From Methylococcaceae bacterium (GTDB taxonomy: Bacteria > Pseudomonadota > Gammaproteobacteria > Methylococcales > Methylomonadaceae): a stretch of DNA of 62,540 nucleotides. The stretch spans positions 1 through 62,540 of the forward strand of contig SPJM01000346.1 in NCBI GenBank assembly GCA_006844585.1, read 5' to 3'. Below the pieces are notes generated by a model that was not told the origin of the DNA, searched no databases, and saw only the letters and a list, made by a program, of their open reading frames with translations. The translations under genes were made by a program, and so were the position numbers. Below, piece after piece: positions 46,109 through 54,830 of the stretch (position 1 is the first letter of the stretch; each line of letters opens with the position of its first letter).

Positions 46109-46846
46109 ATGATATTGATCGATATAGGCAATAGTCGTATCAAGTGGGGGACTGCTGATGGCGAGAACGTTCGAATGCTTGACGCTATTGATCATGGCAA
46201 CCAAGATTTTATTGGATTGATTCAACGGCAATGGGAACGTTTACCAAAACCAGGCAAGGTTATTATTTCAACGGTAGCGGCTGATGTCATTTTTTTAGAG
46301 ATTGAGCATTTAATTTCTAAAATTTGGCCGAACACAGTTTTGATAAAGCCCGTTACTCAAGCGAATGCATTCGGAGTCATCAATAGTTATCAAAATGCGA
46401 GTAAATTAGGCGTGGACCGATGGCTTGCCTTGTTGGCGTTAAAAAAGTTTTATCCGGAATGCTTAGCTTGCGTGATAGATTGCGGAACAGCGATTACTTT
46501 GGATTTTATCGACGGTCAAGGCAATCATTTGGGGGGGATTATCAGTCCGGGCATACAGCTGATGAAGCAGTCATTGTTGGAAAATACTGCGGCTTTAACG
46601 CTTGATGGTGATGAGCATTTCGCGGGATTAGCCACGAATACCCAAGCCGCTATTGAAAGCGGCGCATTAAATGCAGCGGCGGGTTTGATAGAGCGGTGTG
46701 TAAAAAAACAGCCGGATCTTGAAAAAATTATTTTGACCGGCGGCGATGCGCAATTACTCAGTTGTTTTTTAGATTTGGATTTCATTGTGGAAAATGAGCT
46801 TATTTTGAAAGGGTTGGCTATTTATGGGCAAGAGGCTCATGGATGA
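46109..46846 (+). CDS. coaX: type III pantothenate kinase
   Basis: A 245-residue ASKHA-fold kinase: MILIDIGNSRIKWG (ATP phosphate loop), VDRWLALLALKK, VIDCGTAITLDFIDGQGNHLGGIISPG and ALNAAAGLIE. It phosphorylates pantothenate in CoA synthesis, needs a monovalent cation and is insensitive to CoA. Its stop overlaps the following ATG by four bases (ATGA). Confidence 0.95.
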   Translation: MILIDIGNSRIKWGTADGENVRMLDAIDHGNQDFIGLIQRQWERLPKPGKVIISTVAADVIFLEIEHLISKIWPNTVLIKPVTQANAFGVINSYQNASKLGVDRWLALLALKKFYPECLACVIDCGTAITLDFIDGQGNHLGGIISPGIQLMKQSLLENTAALTLDGDEHFAGLATNTQAAIESGALNAAAGLIERCVKKQPDLEKIILTGGDAQLLSCFLDLDFIVENELILKGLAIYGQEAHG

Positions 46847-47793
46847 TGAAATATCTATTTTTTTGTTTAGTTCTATTGAATCTACTGTTCTTTTTATGGA
46901 ATCATCGAATGGATTTGGCGCCGATGGAACAACTTCGAGATGATGTTAATTCAGAGCAAATTGTATTGCGAGGGGAATTTTCGGAATCGCTTGCAATGCT
47001 GCATGCGAAAAAACAGATGAATAATTTGTTAAAACCGCAGATGCACAATCAATTTGATTATCATGGGGAGGATTTGAACAATGACTACCCATCAATTTCA
47101 GAATCCTATTTTATCGATCAGAAACTTTTTTCAGCTGATAAATTTGAGTTGATCGGTGATAATTCTGTTGAGTTGATAGGCGTTAATCAGTTGATTGAAC
47201 TCTTGACTGCTTACGAAAAGCCCCAGGCTGCGCACAGCAAAGAGGAATCGGAAGATGTTGCGGACGTTGCAATTTTAAAAAGCGAGCCGAATGAAGCGGA
47301 TCAAAAGCAATTACCGGAAGAGCGGCCAGGACGGCAGCAAGTTGTTTTGCAGCAAGAGCCTGAATGTTATCAAGTTGGGCCGTTTCAAAATCAAAAAAAG
47401 CTAAATGCCTGGTTGAATAAACGCAAAATTCAGGATAAGGCTGAAATCATTAAGCGGCTGGAGCAGGAGTTTTCCTCATATTTGGTTTATTATCCCGCTG
47501 GGGAAACCTATCAACAATCTAAAGCGAATGAACAATTGTTGCGCAAAAAAGGCGTGAAAAATTTATGGCTGTTCCGAAGCGGTGAAATGAAAGGCATTAT
47601 CTCCTTGGGGTTATTCAAACAAAAATACCGTGCTGAAAGGATGGTCTCGAATTATTTGAATAAAGGGATAGATGTAAAATTAATGAAGCGATTCAATGAT
47701 GTAGAGCGTTTTTATGCGCAAATAAATAATATCAAAGAACAGGAGCTCATCATTGAATCGCCTTTGAAATTAAGCGATTGCGGTCGTCCTTGA
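46843..47793 (+). CDS. SPOR-like domain protein
   Basis: A 316-residue protein with an N-terminal transmembrane segment (LFFCLVLLNLLFFLW, ~5-19), a low-complexity acidic linker (~60-170), and a C-terminal SPOR-like domain (~175-305): CYQVGPFQNQKKLNAWL, RLEQEFSSYLVYYP, GVKNLWLFRSGEMKGIISLGLFKQKYRAERM. SPOR domains bind denuded septal peptidoglycan; a role in the cell wall is inferred. Found downstream of coaX, where SPOR proteins often occur in gammaproteobacteria. It overlaps coaX by four bases and its 3' end overlaps the convergent ctaA gene by 24 bp. Confidence 0.82.
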   Translation: MMKYLFFCLVLLNLLFFLWNHRMDLAPMEQLRDDVNSEQIVLRGEFSESLAMLHAKKQMNNLLKPQMHNQFDYHGEDLNNDYPSISESYFIDQKLFSADKFELIGDNSVELIGVNQLIELLTAYEKPQAAHSKEESEDVADVAILKSEPNEADQKQLPEERPGRQQVVLQQEPECYQVGPFQNQKKLNAWLNKRKIQDKAEIIKRLEQEFSSYLVYYPAGETYQQSKANEQLLRKKGVKNLWLFRSGEMKGIISLGLFKQKYRAERMVSNYLNKGIDVKLMKRFNDVERFYAQINNIKEQELIIESPLKLSDCGRP

Positions 47794-48765
47794 TTGTTCG
47801 GCATATTTATAGCAAATATAAATAAAGAACTGAGCGCCGAATATTAGATTAGCGATAAGTAAATGTATCGGTTGAGCGATGGGTGGTACGCCTAAACGAT
47901 CTAAAGCCATTCCGGCTAAAATGGCGACGATGATTAAACCGTTAACGACATAGCCCATTTTCAGCAGTAAATTGTTTTTATCCACAGCTTGATAGATTTT
48001 CCAGCCCAACCAAAGATTGGTAAATAAAATAATCGAAGAAAATGAGCGATGAATATAAAAAATCATTGGAAAACTGTCTCGCCAATATTCACGGTCTATA
48101 TATTTATGCTGGTTAGCAATGAAATCGACCGCCTCTCTCACCTGAGTGCCCATAGCAACTTGCAGCAAAGTTAAAAACATGGCGATTTTTAACACAAATG
48201 AAAAACGTTGAGTGATATTGCGGGTGTCGATTTGAGCCAGGAACGGTTTTTGAGAACGCGCTATCGCATAGATCAACAATGCGACGATAAAGAGCGCTAG
48301 TAGCATATGTAAGGTGATCATAAACGGTTCTAAATTACTGGCGACTACTACGGCGCCCAGCCAACCCTGAAAACAGACTAAAAACAAAACAGATAGGCAT
48401 AAATAGAATATCGCCTTATCCGATTTTAGAAAGATACGCGATGACCAGGCGGTCAAAATTATAAAAATGCCGATGGTAACCCCGACTAACCTGTTAGTAT
48501 ATTCAGTCCAGGTTTTGACCGGATTGAAATCCGTATTTTTATAGCCGCGATTGGCGTAGATTTCATGGTAATTAGCAGGTAACTGCGACTCGTGGGTGGG
48601 CGGCACCCACTGTCCGAAACAGGTCGGCCAATCTGGGCAGCCCATGCCGGCGCCGCTGGCGCGGACGATGCCGCCGACTAAAATGACAAAATAAACAGCG
48701 AAAATCGTAATCGTACCGAGGCGACGAAAACGTAATATGGATTGATTTTCAATAATATTATTCAT
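47770..48765 (-). CDS. ctaA: haem A synthase (COX15/CtaA family)
   Basis: A 331-residue membrane protein with eight helices. Family motifs: VGGIVRASGAGMGCPDWPTCFGQW at the N-terminus, EYTNRLVGVTIGIFI, FQGWLGAVVVASNLEPFMITLHMLLAL and PMIFYIHRSFSSIILF, providing the four haem-ligand histidine positions. It converts haem O to haem A for cytochrome aa3 oxidase. Cytochrome oxidase genes are not in the window. It overlaps the upstream HDOD gene by four bases. Confidence 0.92.
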   Translation of the reverse strand: MNNIIENQSILRFRRLGTITIFAVYFVILVGGIVRASGAGMGCPDWPTCFGQWVPPTHESQLPANYHEIYANRGYKNTDFNPVKTWTEYTNRLVGVTIGIFIILTAWSSRIFLKSDKAIFYLCLSVLFLVCFQGWLGAVVVASNLEPFMITLHMLLALFIVALLIYAIARSQKPFLAQIDTRNITQRFSFVLKIAMFLTLLQVAMGTQVREAVDFIANQHKYIDREYWRDSFPMIFYIHRSFSSIILFTNLWLGWKIYQAVDKNNLLLKMGYVVNGLIIVAILAGMALDRLGVPPIAQPIHLLIANLIFGAQFFIYICYKYAEQSRTTAIA

Positions 48766-49604
48766 ACCAACATGCTTTGGGCTAGTTCGATTTCTTCGGA
48801 AATGCCTTCAATTTCCAAAATTTCGGCATCGGTTTGCAAACCGATTTTTTTAAAGGCGGGAACACTGTTCCAGTCTATGCGGGTTGCCGGATGGTCAGTA
48901 CCGGCAATGCTTTGCAAAAAAGCAACCTGAACAATGTCTATATAATCGGCCTTGTCGCCGGATTCTCTTTGAAAGTTAATATATTGCCAGGGAACGATTT
49001 TTAATTCTTCGGGAAACTCCCAGGTGCTCATTATAATTTTGCCGATAGACGGATGAGCTTTTTCCAATAACTTACTCAATCTGGAAGGGCTATCTTTAAA
49101 TTCGGGGATTTCCTCAACCAAAATCAAGATGGGTAATTTGCCAATTTGATGGAGCAAACCGGCCAACATTGCCTCATCTTGATTTAAATGCGGCGTCATA
49201 GAGCATAACGCCCGGCTGATGGCGGAAATATTGACGCTTTGCTCCCAAATTTCGCGGAAATGTTGTTCTAACAAGGTCGAGGAGGGAGTGAACATTTGTT
49301 GCATAACCAGACTAGTGACCAATGTTCTGATCGTAGAATTGCCCAATCGGGTGACCGCCATTTGAATATTATTGATTTCCGTCGTACCTCTATATAAGGG
49401 ACTATTAGCGACTTGAATAAGCCGGGCCGATAAGGCGGCGTCGGTGATGATCATATCGGCCAGATTTTGAGCCGTTGCATCGCCTTTGGAAACGGCATCT
49501 CTTACTTTTAATGCGACATCCGGCAGAGTCGGTAGAATTAGACGATTGGCGTCGAGTTCAGCCTTTACGTGAACCAAAAATTCCTGGACTGATTTAAACT
49601 GCAT
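48762..49604 (-). CDS. HDOD-domain regulatory protein
   Basis: A 280-residue protein of the HDOD (metal-dependent-hydrolase-like output) family: LPTLPDVALKVRDAVSKGDA, LADMIITDAALSARLIQVANSPLYRG, NIQMAVTRLGNSTIRTLV and LHQIGKLPILIL. HDOD proteins lack the HD active site and act as regulators in motility, c-di-GMP or stress signalling. It lies between ygfZ (12 bp) and ctaA (4-bp overlap). A second, different HDOD gene is 1.5 kb away on the plus strand. Confidence 0.88.
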   Translation of the reverse strand: MQFKSVQEFLVHVKAELDANRLILPTLPDVALKVRDAVSKGDATAQNLADMIITDAALSARLIQVANSPLYRGTTEINNIQMAVTRLGNSTIRTLVTSLVMQQMFTPSSTLLEQHFREIWEQSVNISAISRALCSMTPHLNQDEAMLAGLLHQIGKLPILILVEEIPEFKDSPSRLSKLLEKAHPSIGKIIMSTWEFPEELKIVPWQYINFQRESGDKADYIDIVQVAFLQSIAGTDHPATRIDWNSVPAFKKIGLQTDAEILEIEGISEEIELAQSMLV

Positions 49605-49616
49605 TAATGTGTTCCG

Positions 49617-50597
49617 TTATTGAAATGGAATGATTTTAATGGCTACTTGTTGCATCTGAGCCAGCGTTAAGTTTTCGAGTTGTTGATCTGTATTGCTCAA
49701 AACCAGTAAGCAGCGAGAAGTTTCATTATAGCGTCGCGCAGTCAACAGCTTGCCCACTGCTTGGCCGCTTTGTGCATTAATTATAGACCTATCATCAAAA
49801 TTTTGCGGTATATTATCGCGGCTTTCCGCCAAAAACAATTCACGTTTGACTTTACCTAGATAATGACTGCGAGCAACGACTTCCTGGCCGGTATAACAGC
49901 CTTTATCTAAACTGATCCCGTTCAGTTTATCAATGTTTAACATTTGCGGAATATATTGTTCTGATTGACCTTGATCGATCCAAGGTATGCCTTTGGATAG
50001 CTCTATAAACTCCCATTCTATTGAATTGCCGGGGGCAAGCCGATTTTCCAACACGCTTGATTTCCATAAGTTTTCAGCTTGATCAGGGCGGGTGATAATC
50101 ATGTTCAATTGCGCATCAGGCGTTTTAATGGCGACTGTTTGCATATCCAGGTCAGGGACAATCTCCCGTAAAAGATTTAGGGCGGAAGGATTTACCCCCA
50201 GTAAACAAAGTTGTTCAGTTTCTTCCGACATTAAGACTTGGGCGCGTAAAGTATATTTTTTCAGCGTTTGAATAACTTTCGGCAATAAGCTTTTAGGCAG
50301 TATAATGCTAAAACTTTCCGCATTTTTGACTATAATCAATGGGCTGATGACTTTTCCAGAAGGATTGCACAACGCTGCAAAGCTATTTTCATGTGGCTTT
50401 AATGACTTAACGTCATAAGTGACTTGGCCTTGTAAAAATGTTTCAGCATCTTTACCTGAAACGGAAAAAACGCCCAGATGACTCAATGGGTATAATTTAT
50501 CGGTTCCAGGCGTTATTTCGGTGGTGAAGACGAGTTGGTCATCGGCGGTATGAGTTGCGCCGTTTGATTGTAAAAAAGCAATCCAATAAGGGTTCAT
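49617..50597 (-). CDS. ygfZ: YgfZ/IbaG-type folate-binding iron-sulfur maturation protein
   Basis: A 326-residue GcvT-like protein with the diagnostic motif LDKGCYTGQEVVARSHYLGKVKR, containing the conserved KGCYxGQE cysteine. LSHLGVFSVSGKDAETFLQGQVTYDV at the N-terminus is also typical. YgfZ binds tetrahydrofolate and helps repair or load certain Fe-S enzymes such as MiaB. It is first in a minus-strand operon with HDOD and ctaA, and divergent from the ygfX-like gene, as in enterobacteria. Confidence 0.93.
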   Translation of the reverse strand: MNPYWIAFLQSNGATHTADDQLVFTTEITPGTDKLYPLSHLGVFSVSGKDAETFLQGQVTYDVKSLKPHENSFAALCNPSGKVISPLIIVKNAESFSIILPKSLLPKVIQTLKKYTLRAQVLMSEETEQLCLLGVNPSALNLLREIVPDLDMQTVAIKTPDAQLNMIITRPDQAENLWKSSVLENRLAPGNSIEWEFIELSKGIPWIDQGQSEQYIPQMLNIDKLNGISLDKGCYTGQEVVARSHYLGKVKRELFLAESRDNIPQNFDDRSIINAQSGQAVGKLLTARRYNETSRCLLVLSNTDQQLENLTLAQMQQVAIKIIPFQ

Positions 50598-50679
50598 ATT
50601 ATCAATACAGGCTTAAATAAATAGAGCATTATAGCGAGTATTACTATAAGGATAAAAACCAATCGTCTAATTTAGCATT

Positions 50680-51089
50680 ATGGAGCCATTGCACTTTTTT
50701 ATCAGGAGATCACAGCGCTATCAATTTTATATATTAGCTGTTCATTTATTGGCCGGTAGCGCTTGTTTAGTGAGCGGGGCGATATTCCCTCTCAATTTTT
50801 TTTTATTATATTGGTTTTAGTCAGCTATTGGGTTCAAGTGAAAGCATATCGCCTAAACGACAACCTTGAACTTCAATATAGCGAACAAACCGGTTGGTTG
50901 CTTAGTAGTCATAAACATCAACTTAGCCGGGTGACTATTTCCCATAAATCCTATGTGAGTACATGGGTTATGATTTTGTATTTAGATTGTGATGACCGGT
51001 GCGAGAAAATTATCATTTTTTTTGATTCAATGAACAAAAATGATTACAGAAGATTATTTTCGTCAGTAAAAATATTAGGAATTCATTAA
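50680..51089 (+). CDS. ygfX: YgfX-like inner-membrane protein, split by a frameshift at a T9 tract
   Basis: The first 46 codons from the ATG at 50680 (MEPLHFFIRRSQRYQFYILA) encode a basic start and a first membrane helix, then hit a stop at 50818. A run of nine T (50796-50804) just before lets the reading continue in the next frame, as FFIILVLVSYWVQVKAYRLN, then a beta-rich tail to 51089. Together they give a protein of about 136 residues with two membrane helices and a cytoplasmic tail, the YgfX/DUF1434 plan. One extra T would restore it. The gene is divergent from ygfZ, as in E. coli, which supports the identity. Either slippage, a sequencing error or a decayed gene. Confidence 0.7.
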
Positions 51090-51098
51090 AGGATGCTC

Positions 51099-51956
51099 AT
51101 GACTGAGAATGATTACCCATCGCAGTTAACCAAATTAAAAAATATACCGCCTTTACCGGAAGTCAGTCTGCGAATTTTAAATGCGGTCAATGACCCCGAA
51201 ATTACCATTGATGATTTTGCTGATGTCTTAAATCAATCGCCCAGCCTTGTGGCCAGGCTATTAGGATTGGCAAATTCCGCTTATTTTGGTCGCAGTAAAG
51301 AAATCAAAGATTTACGCACGGCTATTATCCAGGTGCTGGGTGTGAACTTAGTTAAAAATTTGGCGATGAGTATTGCTTTAAACGGACATTTAAATACCCG
51401 GCAATGTAAAAAATTCCAATCGGACTATTATTGGGGACGATCATTAACTACCGCGATTTTGGCGCAAAAAATAGCTTTTTTAGCGCGTAGGGATGAACTA
51501 CCGGCAATCACGATTTACACCGGCGGTTTATTATCGAATATTGGCATATTGGTCAGCGTGTATTTGTTTCCAGCGGAAATGGATAGCATATTTGATTATT
51601 GCGCTAAGAATCAATCCGCCGTATCTGCTCAAATGTTTGACGTTTTTACTATGGATCAATATCAAATAGGCTATATCCTGCTGAATAAATGGCATTTGCC
51701 GCAAGATTATCAGAGCATAGTCAAAGGATTCAGCAAGAATGCACAAAATGAAAAGGACGATTTAATGCTTGAGGTGTTGAAATTATGTCACCGTATAAGC
51801 GGACGGATGTTAGCCGGAGATGAAAACGTAGATGCGGATGTGCAGGCATTAGCTGAAGTTTTATCCTTGAGCAACGATAAAATTCAGCAAATTATTCAAG
51901 AAATCAAAGAGTCTATCTCTGAAATAGAAGAAGTGGCAAAAATAATTAGCGGCTAA
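51099..51956 (+). CDS. HDOD-domain regulatory protein
   Basis: About 285 residues: an HDOD domain (LKNIPPLPEVSLRILNAV, DDFADVLNQSPSLVARLLGLANSAYFG, LRTAIIQVLGVNLVKNLAMSIAL) with a less conserved C-terminal half. The ATG at 51099 is preferred because aaagga lies five bases upstream; 51093 would sit inside it. It runs 4 bp before the GAF-GGDEF gene, with which it probably forms a signalling unit. Confidence 0.86.
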   Translation: MTENDYPSQLTKLKNIPPLPEVSLRILNAVNDPEITIDDFADVLNQSPSLVARLLGLANSAYFGRSKEIKDLRTAIIQVLGVNLVKNLAMSIALNGHLNTRQCKKFQSDYYWGRSLTTAILAQKIAFLARRDELPAITIYTGGLLSNIGILVSVYLFPAEMDSIFDYCAKNQSAVSAQMFDVFTMDQYQIGYILLNKWHLPQDYQSIVKGFSKNAQNEKDDLMLEVLKLCHRISGRMLAGDENVDADVQALAEVLSLSNDKIQQIIQEIKESISEIEEVAKIISG

Positions 51957-51960
51957 CAGC

Positions 51961-53163
51961 ATGGAACCACAGGCGGATCTCAAAATGCAAGAATTTACCA
52001 GCTACCCAATGGAAGATGTTCTGATTGATTTGCTCAATTCTTTATCCGCAGTTAAAGAATTGTCGGAATTGCAATGCGTCAGCGACAATGAAGTGTCTTT
52101 AATTCGAAAAGCATTGAGTGTACTGATTGAAAATCAGGATATGGAGCGATGTTCTTTTTTTCAATTACTGGACAACGGCATTTTAAAAAATGTAACCGGC
52201 ATCAGCGTTTTTGAACAGTCAAATACCCGTCAATCGCCGACCAGCCGACAATTTAAAATTGGAGAAGGCATTATTGGTTTGGCCGCCGCTACCCGGAAAT
52301 TACAGCATTGTCATGATAGTGCAGATGACTCCAGAATATTTTTGGGTGAGGGGATAGAAAAAAGTAAACTGCCCGGTTCAATTATCAGCGCTCCGGTATG
52401 CACGATAGGCAATGAGCTTATCGGCGTACTCAATGTTTCTCATCCCGACCCTTATTATTTTAGCGATTGGCATATTCGCTTACTGGAAATCTATAAAAAT
52501 ATTTTAGGCCAATTGATTGGTAATTTTCGCTTGTTCCAACAAATGGAGAAACAAATTCAATTGCGAACGGAAAAGCTGGAAAGCGCCTATCAAGATATTA
52601 CCCGTTTGAAAGATCATTATGAAGCGATGTCGATGCAGGATCAATTAACAGGGTTGAACAATCGGCGTTATTTTTTTCAACAAATCGAAATGACCTTAGC
52701 CGGTTATTTCCGATACGGACAACCTTTATGTCTATTATTTTTGGATATCGATCATTTTAAGCTCATTAATGACAATTACGGACATATTTTCGGCGACCAA
52801 GTATTAGTGGATGTCGCCGCCAGTTTAAAAAGCGAAGTACGGAAAACGGATGTGTTGGCGCGTTACGGCGGAGAAGAATTCGTTATTATTTTCACCAACA
52901 CCCCTTGCGATAGAGGATTACAGTTTGCCGAGCGGATAAGGGAACGCATCGGACAGTTGACTTGGGGACATGATGCTTTACAAGTCACCATCAGTATCGG
53001 CTTATTTTGTTTGAGTAGTGAAGATAGTTATACTTCAAAGCTGGATTTTAATATAGATAGCATTATCCACTGTGCTGATTTGGCTTTATACAAAGCCAAA
53101 AAAGAAGGGCGAAACAGAGTTGTATTGTTTGCTGAAAATATGCTGGAAAATGCCGACAAATGA
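51961..53163 (+). CDS. GAF-GGDEF diguanylate cyclase
   Basis: A 400-residue soluble protein: a GAF domain (~30-200, with IGEGIIGLAAATRKLQHC), a coiled linker (~195-225) and a GGDEF domain (~228-395). The active site is G303-G-E-E-F307 in RYGGEEFVIIF, and an inhibitory I-site R294-K-T-D297 lies five residues before it, so it is probably an active, product-inhibited c-di-GMP synthase. The GAF domain might bind a small ligand or haem. It follows the HDOD gene by 4 bp. Confidence 0.92.
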   Translation: MEPQADLKMQEFTSYPMEDVLIDLLNSLSAVKELSELQCVSDNEVSLIRKALSVLIENQDMERCSFFQLLDNGILKNVTGISVFEQSNTRQSPTSRQFKIGEGIIGLAAATRKLQHCHDSADDSRIFLGEGIEKSKLPGSIISAPVCTIGNELIGVLNVSHPDPYYFSDWHIRLLEIYKNILGQLIGNFRLFQQMEKQIQLRTEKLESAYQDITRLKDHYEAMSMQDQLTGLNNRRYFFQQIEMTLAGYFRYGQPLCLLFLDIDHFKLINDNYGHIFGDQVLVDVAASLKSEVRKTDVLARYGGEEFVIIFTNTPCDRGLQFAERIRERIGQLTWGHDALQVTISIGLFCLSSEDSYTSKLDFNIDSIIHCADLALYKAKKEGRNRVVLFAENMLENADK

Positions 53164-53225
53164 GTATTTTATTAATCAATAATACAAATGTATAATGCCC
53201 GGTTTCTTTTAACAAACGAATAACT

Positions 53226-54317
53226 ATGGCGCTTCATTGTGGAATTGTCGGTTTGCCGAATGTTGGTAAATCGACCTTGTTTAATGCACTTACCAAAGCA
53301 ACCATTGCTGCGGAAAATTATCCTTTTTGTACGATAGACCCGAATGTAGGTGTTGTTCCGGTTCCTGATCCGCGTCTTGATAAACTAGCGGCGATTGTAA
53401 ATCCGCAAAATATATTACCGACTACCATAGAATTTGTCGATATTGCAGGATTGGTTGCCGGCGCTTCTAAAGGCGAGGGATTAGGAAACCAATTTTTGGG
53501 CAACATCCGTGAAACCGACGCCATCGCTCATGTAGTGCGTTGTTTTGAAGATGACAATGTGGTTCATGTGGCGGGTAAAATTGATCCGATCGGCGATATT
53601 GAAGTGATCAATACCGAATTAGCGCTAGCTGATATGGGTACGGTCGAAAAGGCATTGCAAAAGGCCGCTAAAGCTTCAAAATCCGGCAACAAGGAAGAAA
53701 AAGCCAAAAAAGCGTTATTTGAAAGAATCGCTGAACACTTAGATGTCGGCCAACCCGTTCGCACTATGGGTTTGACTGAAGATGAGTTGCCTTTAGTCAA
53801 AGAATTATGCCTGATTACCTTAAAACCGACTTTATACATCGCCAATGTTCAGGATGATGGTTTTGAGGATAACCCCCTATTGGAAAGCGTACAAAAGCAT
53901 GCGGACAAAGAAGGCGCAAAGGTCGTTGCGGTTTGTGCAGCTATTGAAGCGGAAATAGTACAATTGGAAGATGACGAAAAGGAAGAATTCCTGAATGACT
54001 TGGGTTTGAATGAACCCGGCCTCAATAGAGTGGTTAGAGCGGGCTATGAATTATTGAATTTATCCACCTATTTCACTGCCGGACCGAAAGAAGTTCGGGC
54101 CTGGACTATTCCGGTCGGCGCAATGGCCCCGCAAGCGGCCGGCGTAATCCACACCGATTTTGAAAAAGGTTTCATCCGCGCGGAAGTCATTTCTTATGAT
54201 GACTATGTGGCTCATAACGGCGAGCAGGGCGCTAAAGACGCCGGTAAATGGCGTCTGGAAGGAAAAGATTATAGCGTTCAGGATGGCGATGTCATCCATT
54301 TCAGATTTAACGTTTGA
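53226..54317 (+). CDS. ychF: redox-responsive ATPase YchF (Obg-like)
   Basis: A 363-residue P-loop protein: [42 protein letters not shown] (switch II with the hydrophobic residue replacing the usual Gln), YIANVQDDG and a C-terminal TGS domain ([37 protein letters not shown]). YchF binds ribosomes and prefers ATP. A tRNA-Met promoter begins inside its stop codon. Usually next to pth, which is not seen here. Confidence 0.97.
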   Translation: MALHCGIVGLPNVGKSTLFNALTKATIAAENYPFCTIDPNVGVVPVPDPRLDKLAAIVNPQNILPTTIEFVDIAGLVAGASKGEGLGNQFLGNIRETDAIAHVVRCFEDDNVVHVAGKIDPIGDIEVINTELALADMGTVEKALQKAAKASKSGNKEEKAKKALFERIAEHLDVGQPVRTMGLTEDELPLVKELCLITLKPTLYIANVQDDGFEDNPLLESVQKHADKEGAKVVAVCAAIEAEIVQLEDDEKEEFLNDLGLNEPGLNRVVRAGYELLNLSTYFTAGPKEVRAWTIPVGAMAPQAAGVIHTDFEKGFIRAEVISYDDYVAHNGEQGAKDAGKWRLEGKDYSVQDGDVIHFRFNV

Positions 54318-54341
54318 CAACATAAAATAGGGTTATTATAA
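54313..54341 (+). promoter_or_regulatory. consensus sigma70 promoter of tRNA-Met
   Basis: TTGACA (54313-54318) and TATAAT (54336-54341) with exactly 17 bp between, both perfect consensus. The ychF TGA stop (54315-54317) is inside the -35. The GC-rich ACGCGCTC after the -10 is a discriminator typical of stringently controlled stable-RNA promoters. Confidence 0.85.
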
Positions 54342-54388
54342 TACGCGCTCTTTTGAACGGGGCGCTGCCCTCGTCACAGATTAATTAT

Positions 54389-54466
54389 GGCGACATAGCT
54401 CAGTCCGGTTAGAGCGCGGGATTCATAACCCCGAGGTCCCAGGTTCGATCCCCGGTGTCGCCACCA
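54389..54466 (+). tRNA. tRNA-Met (anticodon CAU), elongator-like
   Basis: Cloverleaf with a complete acceptor stem (ggcgaca / tgtcgcc), discriminator A and encoded CCA, and anticodon loop ttCATaa. The paired first base pair excludes the initiator; tRNA-Ile2 (lysidine-modified CAU) is not excluded. Two odd A-C mismatches are seen: the last pair of the anticodon stem (cggga / ccccg) and the middle pair of the T-stem (ccagg / cccgg). The D-loop has ten bases. Both mismatches would arise from T-to-C changes in the 3' half. Confidence 0.88.
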
Positions 54467-54475
54467 TTTAATCTC

Positions 54476-54500
54476 TTGAAAAATAAGGAATATTTTTCAA
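54476..54500 (+). terminator. possible terminator stem-loop after tRNA-Met
   Basis: A perfect 10-bp stem with a five-base loop starting ten bases after the tRNA CCA. The right arm itself is T-rich (tatttttcaa), so it could terminate transcription, but it lacks a strong GC stem. Confidence 0.4.
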
Positions 54501-54628
54501 TTTCATCGGTTAAAACACGCAAACATACCGCAGCGCTACACTAAATACTACACTACTCCAAACACGGTAAAAGGATATTACTGCACTCGCTGCTACGCCA
54601 TTAACGAATCTTGATATTCGAGGTTTGT

Positions 54629-54757
54629 ATGGCGTATACCATTCGAAAAATTCAAAATAAATCCGGTGTTGTTTACCAGTCAGTTATCCGTGATCGGCTG
54701 GGAAAGCAGATCAAATCTAAAACCTTTACATCCAGAAAATCAAACCGGCGCCAGTGA
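54629..54757 (+). pseudogene. tyrosine integrase N-terminal fragment
   Basis: An open frame of 42 codons: MAYTIRKIQNKSGVVYQSVI, then RDRLGKQIKSKTFTSRKSNR, followed by a stop. It matches the arm-binding (AP2-like) N-terminal domain of phage/island tyrosine recombinases, which normally runs on for ~300 residues. No catalytic domain follows. Its place 163 bp after a tRNA gene is the classical site for such an integrase, so it is probably a relic of an integrated element. Confidence 0.6.
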
Positions 54758-54830
54758 TCTTATTCGGTCGGGATTTTTAGACTAGACTAAAGCAATCAAT
54801 TTTGATTTTTTATGTGATTAGGAGGATAGC

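Larger units (their letters stand above)
54467..54830. other. 364-bp region after tRNA-Met with integration remnants
   Basis: This stretch holds a 10-bp perfect stem (ttgaaaaata / tattttcaa type, 54476-54500) immediately after the tRNA, perhaps its terminator, then two close copies of ctacacta (54536-54556) of the kind integrases bind as arm sites, then an integrase N-terminal fragment (54629-54757). A plain ribosome site (ggagg) precedes the next gene. No complete gene is present. Confidence 0.55.

Noticed and set aside
50763-51089. A separate 108-residue protein starting at TTG 50763
   Set aside because: The start lacks a ribosome site, and the frame before it (from ATG 50680) supplies the missing first helix of YgfX; the T9 tract explains the split.
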